Source: Sphingorhabdus profundilacus
Lineage (GTDB): Bacteria > Pseudomonadota > Alphaproteobacteria > Sphingomonadales > Sphingomonadaceae
Assembly: GCF_009769755.1 (NCBI RefSeq)
Contig: NZ_SDWJ01000001.1
Span: forward strand, 1,116,001 to 1,180,000
Reading direction: 5' to 3'
Length of the DNA: 64,000 nucleotides
Shown: positions 26,747 to 36,130 of the stretch, one piece after another
How positions within the stretch are numbered: position 1 is the stretch's first letter
How the letters are laid out: each line of letters opens with the position of its first letter
Program-made: the position numbers and the translations under genes
The notes under the pieces: model-generated
What the model was told of the DNA's origin: nothing
The model's database searches: none
The model's input: the letters and a program-made list of their open reading frames with translations, nothing else

Positions 26747-27961
26747 TCACTTCTTCGCCACTGGCTTCTTGCCAATTGCTTTTTTAATCACGGGCTTTTT
26801 CGCAGCGATTTTCTTGCCCGTCGCCAACTGGCTACGCTTTTTGTCCTTTGGCTTGTCCATTACTGCACCGCGCGAACGGCGTTCGCCTTTTCGTTCCTTG
26901 CGGGCGGATTTCGCAATGTTGGCGGCAACACGCTTCTTGCCTTCGGCTGTTTCCGAAAATTTTGGCGCATCGAGCACCAATGCGTCGCCCAGTTCAATAT
27001 CAAATCCAAGATCAGCAAAGCTGTCCTTCATATGTGGTGGCAGGTCGGCGCGCACATCAATCTGGTGCCCTTGTGGATGATCAATACGAAGCCGCCGTGC
27101 GTGCAGATGCATTTTGCGGCTGATCGTTCCGGTTAAAAACGCATCCTTGCCGCCATATTTTCCATCACCAACAATGGGATGTCCAATTGCGGCCATGTGC
27201 ACGCGCAGTTGGTGCGTGCGGCCTGTATAAGGTTGTAATTCGACCCACGCACAGGCGTTTCCGGCGCGTTCCACGATACGATACCGTGTCCGTGCCGACT
27301 GCCCGTCCTTTTCATCGACATGCATTTTCTCGCCGCCGCTACCTGGTTGCTTGCCGATAGGCAGATCAATAAAACCATCGGCAATGGTGGGTACACCTAC
27401 CACCAAGGCCCAATAAACTTTGCGCGCCGTGCGCGACGAAAATGCTTTGGCAAAATGTCCCGCTGATCGCGAAGTCCGCGCCAGCAGCAGCGCACCCGAC
27501 GTATCTTTGTCCAGCCGGTGTACAAGCTTTGGTCGATTATCCAGTTCAAAACAGAGCGCATCCAACAGGCCGTCGACATGGTTCTCCGTCTTGGTTCCAC
27601 CCTGCGTCGCCAACCCTGCGGGTTTGTTAATAACCAGCGCTGCATCGTCCTTGTGTATGACCATACTGAGGGCGAACTCCATTTCGTCCTCTGTTAACTC
27701 GCGCCGTTTACGAACGGGTCGCGCGCTTGCCGCTGCGGTTGTGTCTGCAGGTGGCACCCTGATCGCTTGTCCTGCCGACAAGCGATCACCCGGCGTTGCG
27801 CGTTTGCCATCCACCCGCAACTGTCCTGTCCGCGCCCAGCGTGAGACAATATTGAATGACGCGTCAGGTAAATGCCGCTTGAACCAGCGGTCGAGCCGGA
27901 TACCGTCATCATCGGGCTGGACGACAAATTGCCGGATCCCTTTTTCCTCGCTCTTACTCAT
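26747..27961 (-). CDS. RluA-family 23S rRNA pseudouridine synthase (RluC-like) with basic tail
   Basis: Pseudouridine synthase of 404 aa. An N-terminal S4 domain (RLDRWFKRHLPDASFNIVSR, TGQLRVDGKR) is followed by the catalytic domain with HRLDKDTSGALLLA (catalytic Asp) and QPYTGRTHQLRVHMAAIG. After residue 330 there is a long extension rich in Lys and Arg (KKRVAANIAKSARKERKGER and several KKPV repeats), probably an RNA-binding tail. The start at 27961 overlaps the crcB stop (ATGA); an ATG two codons upstream is also possible. Confidence 0.9.
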   Translation of the reverse strand: MSKSEEKGIRQFVVQPDDDGIRLDRWFKRHLPDASFNIVSRWARTGQLRVDGKRATPGDRLSAGQAIRVPPADTTAAASARPVRKRRELTEDEMEFALSMVIHKDDAALVINKPAGLATQGGTKTENHVDGLLDALCFELDNRPKLVHRLDKDTSGALLLARTSRSAGHFAKAFSSRTARKVYWALVVGVPTIADGFIDLPIGKQPGSGGEKMHVDEKDGQSARTRYRIVERAGNACAWVELQPYTGRTHQLRVHMAAIGHPIVGDGKYGGKDAFLTGTISRKMHLHARRLRIDHPQGHQIDVRADLPPHMKDSFADLGFDIELGDALVLDAPKFSETAEGKKRVAANIAKSARKERKGERRSRGAVMDKPKDKKRSQLATGKKIAAKKPVIKKAIGKKPVAKK

Positions 27962-28335
27962 ACCCATAATGCCTTTGCTGCCGTCATACCGGCAAATAAT
28001 GCCCCTAAAGCGAGGAGGACCGAAGCCAGCGCATATCCGGCGGCCAGTTCCGTTTGCCCTTGCTCGATCATCTGTGCCATTTCCAGGCTGAATGCACTGA
28101 ATGTCGTAAATCCGCCTAAAACCCCGACACCCACAAATAAGCGCAACGGTTCAGCCGAGTTATCGCCCCGCAACACCCACGCCGCCAGAACACCCATTGC
28201 CAAACCACCCAAAATATTTGCGGCAAAGGTCGACCAAGGCCAACCCTGCCCCGCATAAGGCAGAGCCCGCGACAAGCCAAAGCGCAACCCCGCCCCAATA
28301 GCTCCGCCCGACATAACAAGAATGATGGAATACAT
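27958..28335 (-). CDS. crcB: Fluoride ion channel CrcB/Fluc
   Basis: Dual-topology fluoride channel of 125 aa with four membrane helices. Conserved blocks are GGAIGAGLRFGLSR, FAANILGGLAMGVL (the Asn of the family) and GVGVLGGFTTFSAFSLE with the phenylalanine box. Single-gene type. No fluoride riboswitch was recognised in the 130 bp upstream. It is translationally coupled to the pseudouridine synthase gene. Confidence 0.95.
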   Translation of the reverse strand: MYSIILVMSGGAIGAGLRFGLSRALPYAGQGWPWSTFAANILGGLAMGVLAAWVLRGDNSAEPLRLFVGVGVLGGFTTFSAFSLEMAQMIEQGQTELAAGYALASVLLALGALFAGMTAAKALWV

Positions 28336-28413
28336 CCCGCCGCCTTAGCGGGCGAAGGCCGATATGGGAAGCGAGACGGTAAATGCTATGCACCATTGCC
28401 TTGGTATTCGGAC

Positions 28414-28441
28414 AAAAAATAGGGCGGCACCTCTGCCGCCC
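28414..28441 (-). terminator. Rho-independent terminator
   Basis: Stem GGGCGGCA/TGCCGCCC (28422-28429 and 28434-28441), loop of 4 nt, followed on the minus strand by T residues (A run at 28414-28419). It ends the lipoprotein gene transcribed leftwards. Confidence 0.88.
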
Positions 28442-28465
28442 CAGGCGCTTCGGTCTGTTTAACGC

Positions 28466-29263
28466 TTAACGGCCATTATTGGCCACGATGTCGACAATGG
28501 TGCCGCCACCGGCTTTTGCGTTGAAGGTAATGAAATAGGCTCCGCCGTCATTGTCCCGGGTTCCGCCCAGAACATGTTCGCCGGCGCGCAATTGATGTTC
28601 GGCGTTATAACCGGACTTGCGCGCTCGTGTGTAATAATAGTCGATAACATTCTGTATGGCGGCCGATGTGGAGAATGACACTACCCGAATGTCGCAAATG
28701 CCGCCATCCACGCCCCCGGCTTCTTTCACACGGCCTTGCGGATAGACCGGGAATTCGGCTGGCATTCTGTTTGCCCAGCCCGCGCCATATTGTAACTTGG
28801 CATCGCAAGTACCCTTGCCGCGCGTTACACCTTGATCTGCAGCAAGGCCACCGAGCGTCGCCGCACGGCGATCACCGCAATTGGTGCATTCTTCGGCCTT
28901 AACGACCGTTGCTTTGGGCGCACGCATCAACTTGGCGCCATCCAGCGCTTCGATAGATGCATCGCCTTCAAACCCGCTGTCCGCAGGTGTTGCACCCGAT
29001 AATGGCTTGGTCGCGGCTTTGACCGTATTCATATTCGCATTGTCGGTCAGATCGGGATCAACCAAAATGCGGTCGTTCAACGCGGCATTGACTTCAGGAT
29101 CGCTGCCCTTGCCGACCAACTGATTATCAAGATCCGCAACCGCAGCGTCATTTGCACCCTCTTCACCACAAGCGGCCAAAGGCAGGGCAAGCGCCACGCC
29201 CAGTAAAAGAGGAATTGTAAGGCGCGGGAAAGCACGCAGAAAGCTTGTTCCAGAATAGGTCAT
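28466..29263 (-). CDS. Hypothetical lipoprotein
   Basis: Protein of 265 aa with a signal peptide and lipobox (LPLAAC, lipid-modified Cys near residue 32). The first 120 residues are low in predicted order and rich in D, N and A; the second half has paired cysteines (EECTNCGD, KGTCDAKL, GGICDIRV) and a compact C-terminal domain with DYYYTRARKSGY. I do not recognise a characterised family. It has its own terminator and seems monocistronic. Confidence 0.7.
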   Translation of the reverse strand: MTYSGTSFLRAFPRLTIPLLLGVALALPLAACGEEGANDAAVADLDNQLVGKGSDPEVNAALNDRILVDPDLTDNANMNTVKAATKPLSGATPADSGFEGDASIEALDGAKLMRAPKATVVKAEECTNCGDRRAATLGGLAADQGVTRGKGTCDAKLQYGAGWANRMPAEFPVYPQGRVKEAGGVDGGICDIRVVSFSTSAAIQNVIDYYYTRARKSGYNAEHQLRAGEHVLGGTRDNDGGAYFITFNAKAGGGTIVDIVANNGR

Positions 29264-29531
29264 AGGTTCAAGCTGCGTTCATCGAGGAACAAAAGCTAGC
29301 CTTAAAGGTGGTTAACGCACCCGTTGAGTCGTATTTACCCTATGTGAGCGGTTACTATGTGCCAGCACGGGACAGACTGGGTGGCTGAGTTGATCAATAT
29401 CGTCCCGGGCAAAGTCCAAATCATCAGCTGCGGTTCGGAAAAATTCGACAGCCGGACAAAAAACTGGCCTTATACCGACCGACCATATGTTAAATGGAAG
29501 GCGGCGCATTTCAACACGCGCCGCCATTTCC
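29264..29531. other. Intergenic region with terminator-like hairpin
   Basis: Between two exported-protein genes on the minus strand. It holds a strong hairpin GGCGGCGC (29500-29507) / GCGCCGCC (29518-29525), placed directly after the stop of the DUF11-like gene, with a weak T-rich tail (TTCCATTT) on the minus strand; it probably ends that transcript. The remaining part carries no gene I can support; a 66-codon plus-strand frame has no ribosome site and no family pattern. Confidence 0.6.
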
Positions 29532-30065
29532 TTATTTCACGACGCCACGATAGCTGATTGACCGCTTTGCCCCTGCCGCGATTGAATCGGGGAAAACCCA
29601 GCGGACATGGGTTACATCATCCGGGGTAGCTGCACGTTCAACATCTGTGGTGCCTGAAGCATCTTTTGCTTTGACTTTCAGGTCAGCCAACTTGCCCCAA
29701 TTGGTACCACCATCGACCGACAATTCGGCCCAATCTTCCGCGACCGAAGTGAAACGGACTGCATCGGGCAAGGGATTAACAGCCCTAAAGCCGGAGGCTG
29801 GCTCTTTACCAGAATTGCTGACGATCAATGTGAACAACACTTTGTCGCCTGGAACTACAGCAATTTCACCGGGACCGAATAGCTTTACCTGTTCTGCGCC
29901 TGTTGGGCCGGTTTCCACGCGTTCAATTTTTACATCACTGGTCAAAGTAACCGGAGATCGTTCGGCGGCCTGCGCCATTGCGGGTCCTGAAGACACCGTC
30001 GCGCCCGACATCAACACCACCAAAGGCGTCAAAAGATAAACGGTTTTCAACATTCTGTTTTTCAT
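29532..30065 (-). CDS. Exported DUF11-like repeat protein
   Basis: Protein of 177 aa with a signal peptide (cut near AMAQA). The mature part looks like a single DUF11/CARDB-type Ig-like domain: VVPGDKVLFTLIVSNSGKEP, FRAVNPLPDAVRFTSVAE and VRWVFPDSIAAGAKRSISY. Such domains occur in envelope and surface proteins. Function unknown. It stands alone, ended by the hairpin at 29500-29525. Confidence 0.75.
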   Translation of the reverse strand: MKNRMLKTVYLLTPLVVLMSGATVSSGPAMAQAAERSPVTLTSDVKIERVETGPTGAEQVKLFGPGEIAVVPGDKVLFTLIVSNSGKEPASGFRAVNPLPDAVRFTSVAEDWAELSVDGGTNWGKLADLKVKAKDASGTTDVERAATPDDVTHVRWVFPDSIAAGAKRSISYRGVVK

Positions 30066-30179
30066 TACATTCCTGCCATATTCGAATGATTACAAACCGG
30101 GTCGCTGCAATTGTATCGCGGGTTGATAGCTAAAGGGTAGCAAAATCTGCATGACGGCCTGATAAAAATGGAGAAGATG

Positions 30180-30458
30180 ATGACTGCCCCCAGCCCCGAT
30201 ACCATCGCAGCTTTAATGGATGCGGGCGGAGAAATGCCTGTTCGCGTAGTTCCGGGGGCTCGAGTCGAAAAAGCAGCGGTTGAGAATGGCGCGCTTAAAA
30301 TCTGGATCAGAACCGCACCCGAAGACGGCAAGGCAAACAAGGCCGTGATCGAGCTGTTGGCGAAAATCATTTCGGTGCCGCGCAGTAATGTGGAGATCAT
30401 CAAGGGACTGACCAGCCGTGACAAGCGCGTGCGGATAACCCTAAATCCTCTTAAATAA
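30180..30458 (+). CDS. DUF167 (YggU-like) protein
   Basis: Protein of 92 aa of the conserved DUF167 family. The blocks VRVVPGARVEKA, APEDGKANKAVIELLAK and SNVEIIKGLTSRDKRVRI are typical. I chose the third ATG of the frame (30180), because GGAGAAG lies six bases upstream. The family has no established biochemical role. Confidence 0.9.
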   Translation: MTAPSPDTIAALMDAGGEMPVRVVPGARVEKAAVENGALKIWIRTAPEDGKANKAVIELLAKIISVPRSNVEIIKGLTSRDKRVRITLNPLK

Positions 30459-30553
30459 CGCCAAAAACCGCCGTTTATTAGCGTTATGGTAACCATCGCG
30501 GTTTAGGGTGTATTTCTTATGAACCGGTTTCTTTTACCCTTGCCTGATGTGGA

Positions 30554-32752
30554 ATGACGATGGCCGTCGCAAAACTCTTCCGTAGTTTCCCCGGTGTGGG
30601 CCCCAGTGATAGCGCACGGTACGGTTCTGTAGCCGTCATCACAGCGACTGATGCAAGCCGTCGGCTTGAAGTGCTCGACGACTTTGAACATGCCGGTATT
30701 GGCTGGCTTTGGGCGACCGATGCGGATTTCCGGTTGATCTATATTTCTGAAAATGCAGCGGAAAAATTGAATCGCCCGATCGAAGAATTGCTGGCGCAGC
30801 CGCTGACCACCTTGTTCGAAACCGACAGCAGCACCAGCGGCGAACGGTCCGACCGGCCTCTGAATTTCCAGTTGACCGCGCGCAACAAGATTATTGATCA
30901 GACAGTCCGCTTTGCCCTAAACATAGGGCAGGATGAGGGGCGGCACACATGGTGGTCGATCTCAGGTCATCCAAAATTCGACAAATCCGGAAGTTTTCAA
31001 GGCTATCGCGGCAGCGCGAAAGACATCACCGTCGAATATGAACGAAAGCTCGTCGACTCCCGTTTGGCCGAATTTGACTCACTGACCGGCCTTGCGAACC
31101 GCCACCGTATGGACAAAAAGCTGGAAAGCATATTGTCCGCTTACAAATCGGCCAAACGCAGCTGTACGCTCATCATGCTTGATCTAGATCGGTTCAAGCA
31201 TGTTAACGACACGCTTGGCCATCCGGCGGGTGATGATCTGTTGTGTCAGGTCGCGCGGCGTTTGGAACGGGTCGTGGGCGCACGCGGCGAAATCGGCCGT
31301 TTGGGTGGCGACGAGTTCCAGATCATCCTGCCCGACCTTGATGACCGGGGCAAACTGGGCGAAATGGCCAACAAGATCATCCAAATCGTGTCGCAACCCT
31401 ATACTATCGAGGATAAGCGCGCGACCATTGGCACCTCAGTCGGTATTGCGATTTCACCTTATGATGGCATCGACAAGCTGGACCTGATCCACAATGCCGA
31501 CCTTGCACTATACGCCGCAAAAAATGGCGGACGCGGCCAGTTCCGCTTCTATTCTGCCGACCTGAAAGACGAGGCCGAAGAGCGCCGGCTGCTTGAAGAA
31601 GGTCTGCGCGACGCGCTTGCCAATGATATGCTGGAACTGCATTACCAGCCGGTCGTCCGCACCGAGGACAATATGGTCGTGACGTTCGAAGCGTTGATGC
31701 GCTGGGAACACCCCGAACGCGGTACCATTGGACCCGACGTTTTCGTACCCATTGCAGAAGAATCCGACCTTATAAACCAGATCGGTGCCTGGGCCCTGAA
31801 CAAGGCATGCAAAGACGCGATGGCCTGGCCCAAATCGGTACGCGTTGCCGTCAATGTTTCAGCCGCCCAGTTCGCACATTCAGACCTGATCAACATCGTC
31901 ACCCACGCACTCGAAACCGCTGGCCTTGAACCCAATCGCCTCGAACTCGAGCTCACCGAAAGCGTGTTCATGGGCGATGGAGAGACCATCGACGATATCT
32001 TTCGTGCGCTAAAGGATTTGGGCGTACGCCTTGCGCTGGACGATTTCGGCACCGGCTATTCTTCACTCAGCTATTTGCGCTCCGCTCCGTTTGACAAGAT
32101 CAAGGTTGATCGCACCTTTGTCGACAGCTGCACCCAAAAAGACCAGAACAGCGCGAAGATCATCGCCGCCATCATTGGCCTGTCCGACGCTTTGGGAATG
32201 GAAACCACAGTTGAAGGCGTAGAAGCCTTTGACCAGTTAGAAGTCGTCAAATCCAAAGGGGCGCGCTTTATTCAGGGTTGGATTTATTCCAAGGCGTTGA
32301 CCCAGGAAACCGTCATTCACCAATTGAAATGCGGCGAACTTAGGATCGAACCCGACGGCCCCGAACGCCACCGCCCCGAACGCCGGTCCGTGTTCCGTCG
32401 CATTGGCGTGATACATGACGATCACCGTTATGACGCGCTGATGCGGAACCTGTCAAAGACCGGCGCGTTGATCGACGGCTTGCTCGGTGTACCCGAAGGC
32501 ACCGGCCTTGTGCTTGATTTGGGCGGCGGACAGCTTGTTGTCTCGACCGTGACACGTGCACAGGATGCATTGATCGCGGTCGAATTTGAAACCCCCTTGG
32601 TCAGCGACGGCGCCGGCGGCCTATGCACCCGCCACCGCATATCGCCTTACGTGCTCGCCGCCGCTACCTCTGTCGGCGCAACCCAGTCCAAGCCCTTATT
32701 TATGCAAGTCGCCGCCGTGTCCAGCCAAAGCGCAATGGATTTTCAGGACTGA
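30554..32752 (+). CDS. PAS-GGDEF-EAL-PilZ cyclic-di-GMP protein
   Basis: Signalling protein of 732 aa without membrane helices. Domains in order: PAS (about 40-160), GGDEF (about 165-335, with intact RLGGDEF at 249-255), EAL (about 345-600, with FEALMRWEHPERG, ELELTESVFMGD, ALDDFGTGYSS and TTVEGVE, so the catalytic acids are present), and a C-terminal PilZ-like domain (about 620-710, RRSVFRR and DLGGGQLV). The RxxD inhibitory site before GGDEF is missing. Both synthesis and breakdown of c-di-GMP are possible, with PilZ as built-in ligand sensor. Monocistronic. Confidence 0.92.
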   Translation: MTMAVAKLFRSFPGVGPSDSARYGSVAVITATDASRRLEVLDDFEHAGIGWLWATDADFRLIYISENAAEKLNRPIEELLAQPLTTLFETDSSTSGERSDRPLNFQLTARNKIIDQTVRFALNIGQDEGRHTWWSISGHPKFDKSGSFQGYRGSAKDITVEYERKLVDSRLAEFDSLTGLANRHRMDKKLESILSAYKSAKRSCTLIMLDLDRFKHVNDTLGHPAGDDLLCQVARRLERVVGARGEIGRLGGDEFQIILPDLDDRGKLGEMANKIIQIVSQPYTIEDKRATIGTSVGIAISPYDGIDKLDLIHNADLALYAAKNGGRGQFRFYSADLKDEAEERRLLEEGLRDALANDMLELHYQPVVRTEDNMVVTFEALMRWEHPERGTIGPDVFVPIAEESDLINQIGAWALNKACKDAMAWPKSVRVAVNVSAAQFAHSDLINIVTHALETAGLEPNRLELELTESVFMGDGETIDDIFRALKDLGVRLALDDFGTGYSSLSYLRSAPFDKIKVDRTFVDSCTQKDQNSAKIIAAIIGLSDALGMETTVEGVEAFDQLEVVKSKGARFIQGWIYSKALTQETVIHQLKCGELRIEPDGPERHRPERRSVFRRIGVIHDDHRYDALMRNLSKTGALIDGLLGVPEGTGLVLDLGGGQLVVSTVTRAQDALIAVEFETPLVSDGAGGLCTRHRISPYVLAAATSVGATQSKPLFMQVAAVSSQSAMDFQD

Positions 32753-32788
32753 TGACGATAGCGCTCTTTTTTATATCACCCATAGCAC

Positions 32789-32929
32789 CGTCATCCTGAA
32801 CTTGGTTCAGGGTCCATTTCGCATACATCCCCGTACCTATATGATTGCATGCTCATGACGCAAAGAAGCGCCAGCTAGTCAACGACAGGGCAAAGCTGAA
32901 CGATGGACCCTGAACCAAGTTCAGGGTAA
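32789..32929. repeat. Bipartite palindromic repeat, copy 4
   Basis: Left arm ATCCTGAACTTGGTTCAGGGT (32793-32813) and right arm ACCCTGAACCAAGTTCAGGGT (32907-32927), about 90 bp apart and inverted. This variant has GG/CC in the loop where the other copies have TT/AA. The 278-bp gap between the c-di-GMP gene and the FlbD-like gene holds nothing else I recognise. Confidence 0.82.
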
Positions 32930-33030
32930 CAGGACCGATTGAAAATTTCTGTTCGGTTGGAAATACCCCCAACCCTTTACGCCCGGCCTGCAAAGCTGCC
33001 AAGACAACGCACAAATCAAAAGGAACCCCC

Positions 33031-33216
33031 ATGATCCCCTTCGTCACCTTAACCGACACGCACGGCCAGAAAATCTCGGTCAATCCCGAAATAGTCCAAT
33101 TCATCCGCACCGCCGACAACGCCCATGACGAATGCCTGATCGTCTTTGGCAAAGACCAACTCCTCCGCGTGCGCGGGACATTGGAGGAGGTAACAGAAGT
33201 TTTGCGGGAGGGGTGA
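33031..33216 (+). CDS. FlbD-like small protein
   Basis: Protein of 61 aa after a good ribosome site (AAAGGAACC). The pattern IPFVTLTDTHGQKISVNPEIVQFI then LIVFGKDQLLRVRGTLEEV resembles the small FlbD/YlzI family (beta-strand, NP motif, closing beta-hairpin and helix) that is often near flagellar genes. No flagellar gene is nearby. The family link is by eye and not certain. Confidence 0.62.
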   Translation: MIPFVTLTDTHGQKISVNPEIVQFIRTADNAHDECLIVFGKDQLLRVRGTLEEVTEVLREG

Positions 33217-33348
33217 ATTTTGGGGTCGCTGCATAAGGCTCCCTGGACCAAACTCCCCTTCCCTTTCCTTTCCCTACACGCTAAGGCGCGCGCAGCAATC
33301 GAATCTCCCGCTTTTACGCTGGTTTGGCTGCCCGCTGATAACTGTAAT

Positions 33349-33374
33349 GTAACCTTCGACATGCGATTGTCGAA
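33349..33374 (+). promoter_or_regulatory. SigF-type promoter motif upstream of acnA
   Basis: GTAACC (33349-33354), 16-bp spacer, CGAA (33371-33374), in sense orientation and 62 nt before the acnA start. The spacer and -10 together form a palindrome, CTTCGACA-TGCGAT-TGTCGAAG. Identical in motif and spacing to the site before bufA. Confidence 0.6.
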
Positions 33375-33436
33375 GGGAGCGGGAGTAGCCGTTCCCCCAT
33401 CCAGCAAAAAGCCCAACATCAAAGGGGTATATAACA

Positions 33437-36112
33437 ATGACCGCAATCGGATTAGACAGCCTGCAAACCCGCTCCACCTTGACCGCTGGCGGCAAGACGG
33501 TGGATTATTTCTCTATCAAGAAAGTATCGGAAAAGCTGGGCGATGTGTCGCGTTTGCCCTTTTCGATGAAGGTCTTGCTTGAAAACCTGCTGCGCTTTGA
33601 AGATGGCGGTTTTACCGTTTCGGTAGACGATGTGCAGGCGCTGATCGATTGGCAGGCGGACCCCAAGTCCACCCGCGAAATCCAGTATCGCCCTGCCCGT
33701 GTGCTGTTGCAGGATTTTACCGGCGTGCCTTGCGTGGTCGATCTGGCCGCGATGCGTGATGCCATGAACAAGCTGGGCGGCGACGCGCAGAAGATCAATC
33801 CGCTGGTTCCCGTGCATCTGGTCATCGACCACTCGGTCATGGTCGATGAATTCGGCCACCCGAAAGCCGCCGAGCAGAATGTCGAGATCGAATATCAGCG
33901 CAATGCGGAGCGGTATGACTTCCTGAAATGGGGTTCAAAATCGCTCGCCAATTTCAAGGCAGTCCCTCCCGGGACGGGCATTTGCCATCAGGTCAATCTG
34001 GAACATATTGCACAGGCCGTCTGGACTTCCACAACGGATGATGGTGCCACCATTGCTTATCCCGATACCTGTGTTGGTACCGACAGTCACACAACGATGA
34101 TCAACGGTCTGGGCGTGCTCGGATGGGGCGTAGGCGGCATCGAGGCGGAAGCAGCGATGTTGGGCCAGCCGGTTTCGATGTTGATCCCCGAAGTCGTCGG
34201 GTTCAAGCTGACCGGCGCATTGGCTGAGGGCGTGACCGCGACTGACCTCGTGCTGACCGCGACACAGATGCTGCGTGCCAAGGGCGTGGTCGGACGCTTT
34301 GTCGAATATTATGGCCCGGGCCTTGCCTCGCTCAGCCTTGCCGACCGCGCGACGCTTGCCAATATGGCGCCTGAATATGGCGCAACCTGCGGCTTCTTCG
34401 GCATTGATGAAAAGACGCTCGATTATCTGCGTCTCACGGGCCGCGATGAAGACCAGATTGCGTTGGTCGAGGCCTATGCCAAGGAACAAGGCCTGTGGGC
34501 CTATACCGATATGGCGGACCCCGTGTTCACCGATACGCTGTCGCTCGATGTGGCAACCGTGGTGCCTTCGCTTGCCGGGCCAAAACGGCCGCAAGACAAA
34601 GTTATCCTGACGCAGGTGGACGATGTGTTCAACGGCGACCTTTCCAATGTGTATAAGCATGACAGCGCCAAGCGTGTCGCGGTTGAAGGCAAGACGCATG
34701 ATATTGGCGACGGCGACGTCGTGATTGCAGCGATTACATCATGCACCAATACTTCCAACCCATCGGTTCTGGTGGCCGCCGGTCTGGTAGCACGCAAGGC
34801 CAATGCTTTTGGCTTGCGGCCAAAGCCTTGGGTCAAAACGTCGCTCGCGCCGGGAAGCCAGGTGGTCACCGATTATCTCGACCGCGCGGGTCTGACCGCA
34901 GATCTGGACGCAATTGGCTTCAACCTGGTGGGCTATGGCTGCACCACCTGCATCGGCAATTCCGGTCCATTGGCCGAACCGATTTCCAACGCAATCAACG
35001 GCAATGACATTGTCGCTGCCTCGGTCATTTCGGGCAACCGCAATTTCGAAGGCCGCGTTTCCCCCGACGTGCGCGCCAACTTCCTCGCGTCGCCGCCGCT
35101 GGTTGTCGCTTATGCGCTGAAAGGCACGGTGACCGAAGATTTCACCACCACACCAATTGGTCAGGCGACCGACGGTAGCGACGTATTCCTGCGCGATATC
35201 TGGCCAACCAATCAGGAAGTGCACGATGTCATGACCGCCAACATCGACCGTTCGATGTTCACCGCGCGCTATGCCAAGGTCTATGAAGGTGACGCACATT
35301 GGCAGAAAATCCAGGTCGAAGGTTCGGACACCTATCAGTGGCGCGCTGGTTCCACCTATGTTGCGAACCCGCCCTATTTTGACGGCATGAGCATGACCCC
35401 GGCACCGGTGACCGACATTATCGAAGCCAAGCCGCTGGCAATTCTGGGTGACTCCATCACCACCGACCATATTTCGCCAGCCGGTTCGATCAAGGCGGAC
35501 TCGCCTGCGGGCAAGTTCCTGATGGAGCATCAGGTCAGCAAGGCTGATTTCAACAGCTATGGTGCACGTCGTGGCCACCACGAAGTCATGATGCGCGGCA
35601 CCTTTGCCAATATCCGCATCAAGAACGAAATGGTCCCCGGTATTGAAGGTGGCATGTCCAGCTATGCAGGCGAAGTCATGCCGATCTACGACGCCGCCAT
35701 GCGCCACAAGGCCGACGGAACGCCGCTGGTCGTCATCGCAGGCAAGGAATATGGCACGGGTTCAAGCCGTGACTGGGCCGCAAAGGGTACCAATCTGCTC
35801 GGTGTACGCGCCGTGATCGTTGAAAGCTTTGAGCGTATTCACCGCTCAAACCTCGTCGGCATGGGTGTCTTGCCTTTGCAGTTCCAAGAAGGCGAAAACC
35901 GCGGAAGCCTGGGCCTTACAGCCGATGACAGCTTTACTATCAGAAACGTCTCGAAGCTTCAGCCGCGTCAAATAGTGACCGTCGACGTAACCCGCAAGGA
36001 TGGCTCGACCTTCACCTTCGACACGCTGTGCCGGATCGATACAGCGAACGAGATCGAGTATTTCATGAACGGCGGCATCCTGCACTATGTGCTCCGGAAA
36101 CTCGCGGCTTAA
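33437..36112 (+). CDS. acnA: Aconitate hydratase A
   Basis: Aconitase of the AcnA/IRP type, 891 aa, converting citrate to isocitrate with a [4Fe-4S] cluster. Cluster cysteines are seen in [17 protein letters not shown] and [15 protein letters not shown]. Other blocks are [20 protein letters not shown] and [17 protein letters not shown]. The start is preceded by a weak ribosome site in a 220-bp leader region. The Fe-S cluster is a known copper target, which makes the SigF-type motif upstream noteworthy. Convergent with the CoA-ester lyase gene, 9 bp apart. Confidence 0.97.
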   Translation: MTAIGLDSLQTRSTLTAGGKTVDYFSIKKVSEKLGDVSRLPFSMKVLLENLLRFEDGGFTVSVDDVQALIDWQADPKSTREIQYRPARVLLQDFTGVPCVVDLAAMRDAMNKLGGDAQKINPLVPVHLVIDHSVMVDEFGHPKAAEQNVEIEYQRNAERYDFLKWGSKSLANFKAVPPGTGICHQVNLEHIAQAVWTSTTDDGATIAYPDTCVGTDSHTTMINGLGVLGWGVGGIEAEAAMLGQPVSMLIPEVVGFKLTGALAEGVTATDLVLTATQMLRAKGVVGRFVEYYGPGLASLSLADRATLANMAPEYGATCGFFGIDEKTLDYLRLTGRDEDQIALVEAYAKEQGLWAYTDMADPVFTDTLSLDVATVVPSLAGPKRPQDKVILTQVDDVFNGDLSNVYKHDSAKRVAVEGKTHDIGDGDVVIAAITSCTNTSNPSVLVAAGLVARKANAFGLRPKPWVKTSLAPGSQVVTDYLDRAGLTADLDAIGFNLVGYGCTTCIGNSGPLAEPISNAINGNDIVAASVISGNRNFEGRVSPDVRANFLASPPLVVAYALKGTVTEDFTTTPIGQATDGSDVFLRDIWPTNQEVHDVMTANIDRSMFTARYAKVYEGDAHWQKIQVEGSDTYQWRAGSTYVANPPYFDGMSMTPAPVTDIIEAKPLAILGDSITTDHISPAGSIKADSPAGKFLMEHQVSKADFNSYGARRGHHEVMMRGTFANIRIKNEMVPGIEGGMSSYAGEVMPIYDAAMRHKADGTPLVVIAGKEYGTGSSRDWAAKGTNLLGVRAVIVESFERIHRSNLVGMGVLPLQFQEGENRGSLGLTADDSFTIRNVSKLQPRQIVTVDVTRKDGSTFTFDTLCRIDTANEIEYFMNGGILHYVLRKLAA

Positions 36113-36116
36113 GACA

Positions 36117-36130
36117 CGGGTCTAGACCCG
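36117..36130. terminator. Short perfect palindrome between convergent genes
   Basis: CGGGTCTAGACCCG, a perfect 14-bp palindrome in the 9-bp gap between the acnA stop (36112) and the CoA-ester lyase stop (36122), overlapping the latter. It could act as bidirectional stop signal, but no T run follows. Confidence 0.3.

Noticed and set aside
28336-28465. Fluoride riboswitch before crcB
   Set aside because: The typical GGNGAUG and UGAC-type elements are not recognisable; only the terminator of the next gene is clear.
29357-29557. 66-codon frame MCQHGTDW... on the plus strand
   Set aside because: No ribosome site, no recognisable family, and it overlaps a terminator hairpin and the end of a minus-strand gene.
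33220-33582. 120-codon frame spanning the acnA leader
   Set aside because: It overlaps the acnA start in another frame and contains the promoter-like motif; no conserved pattern.
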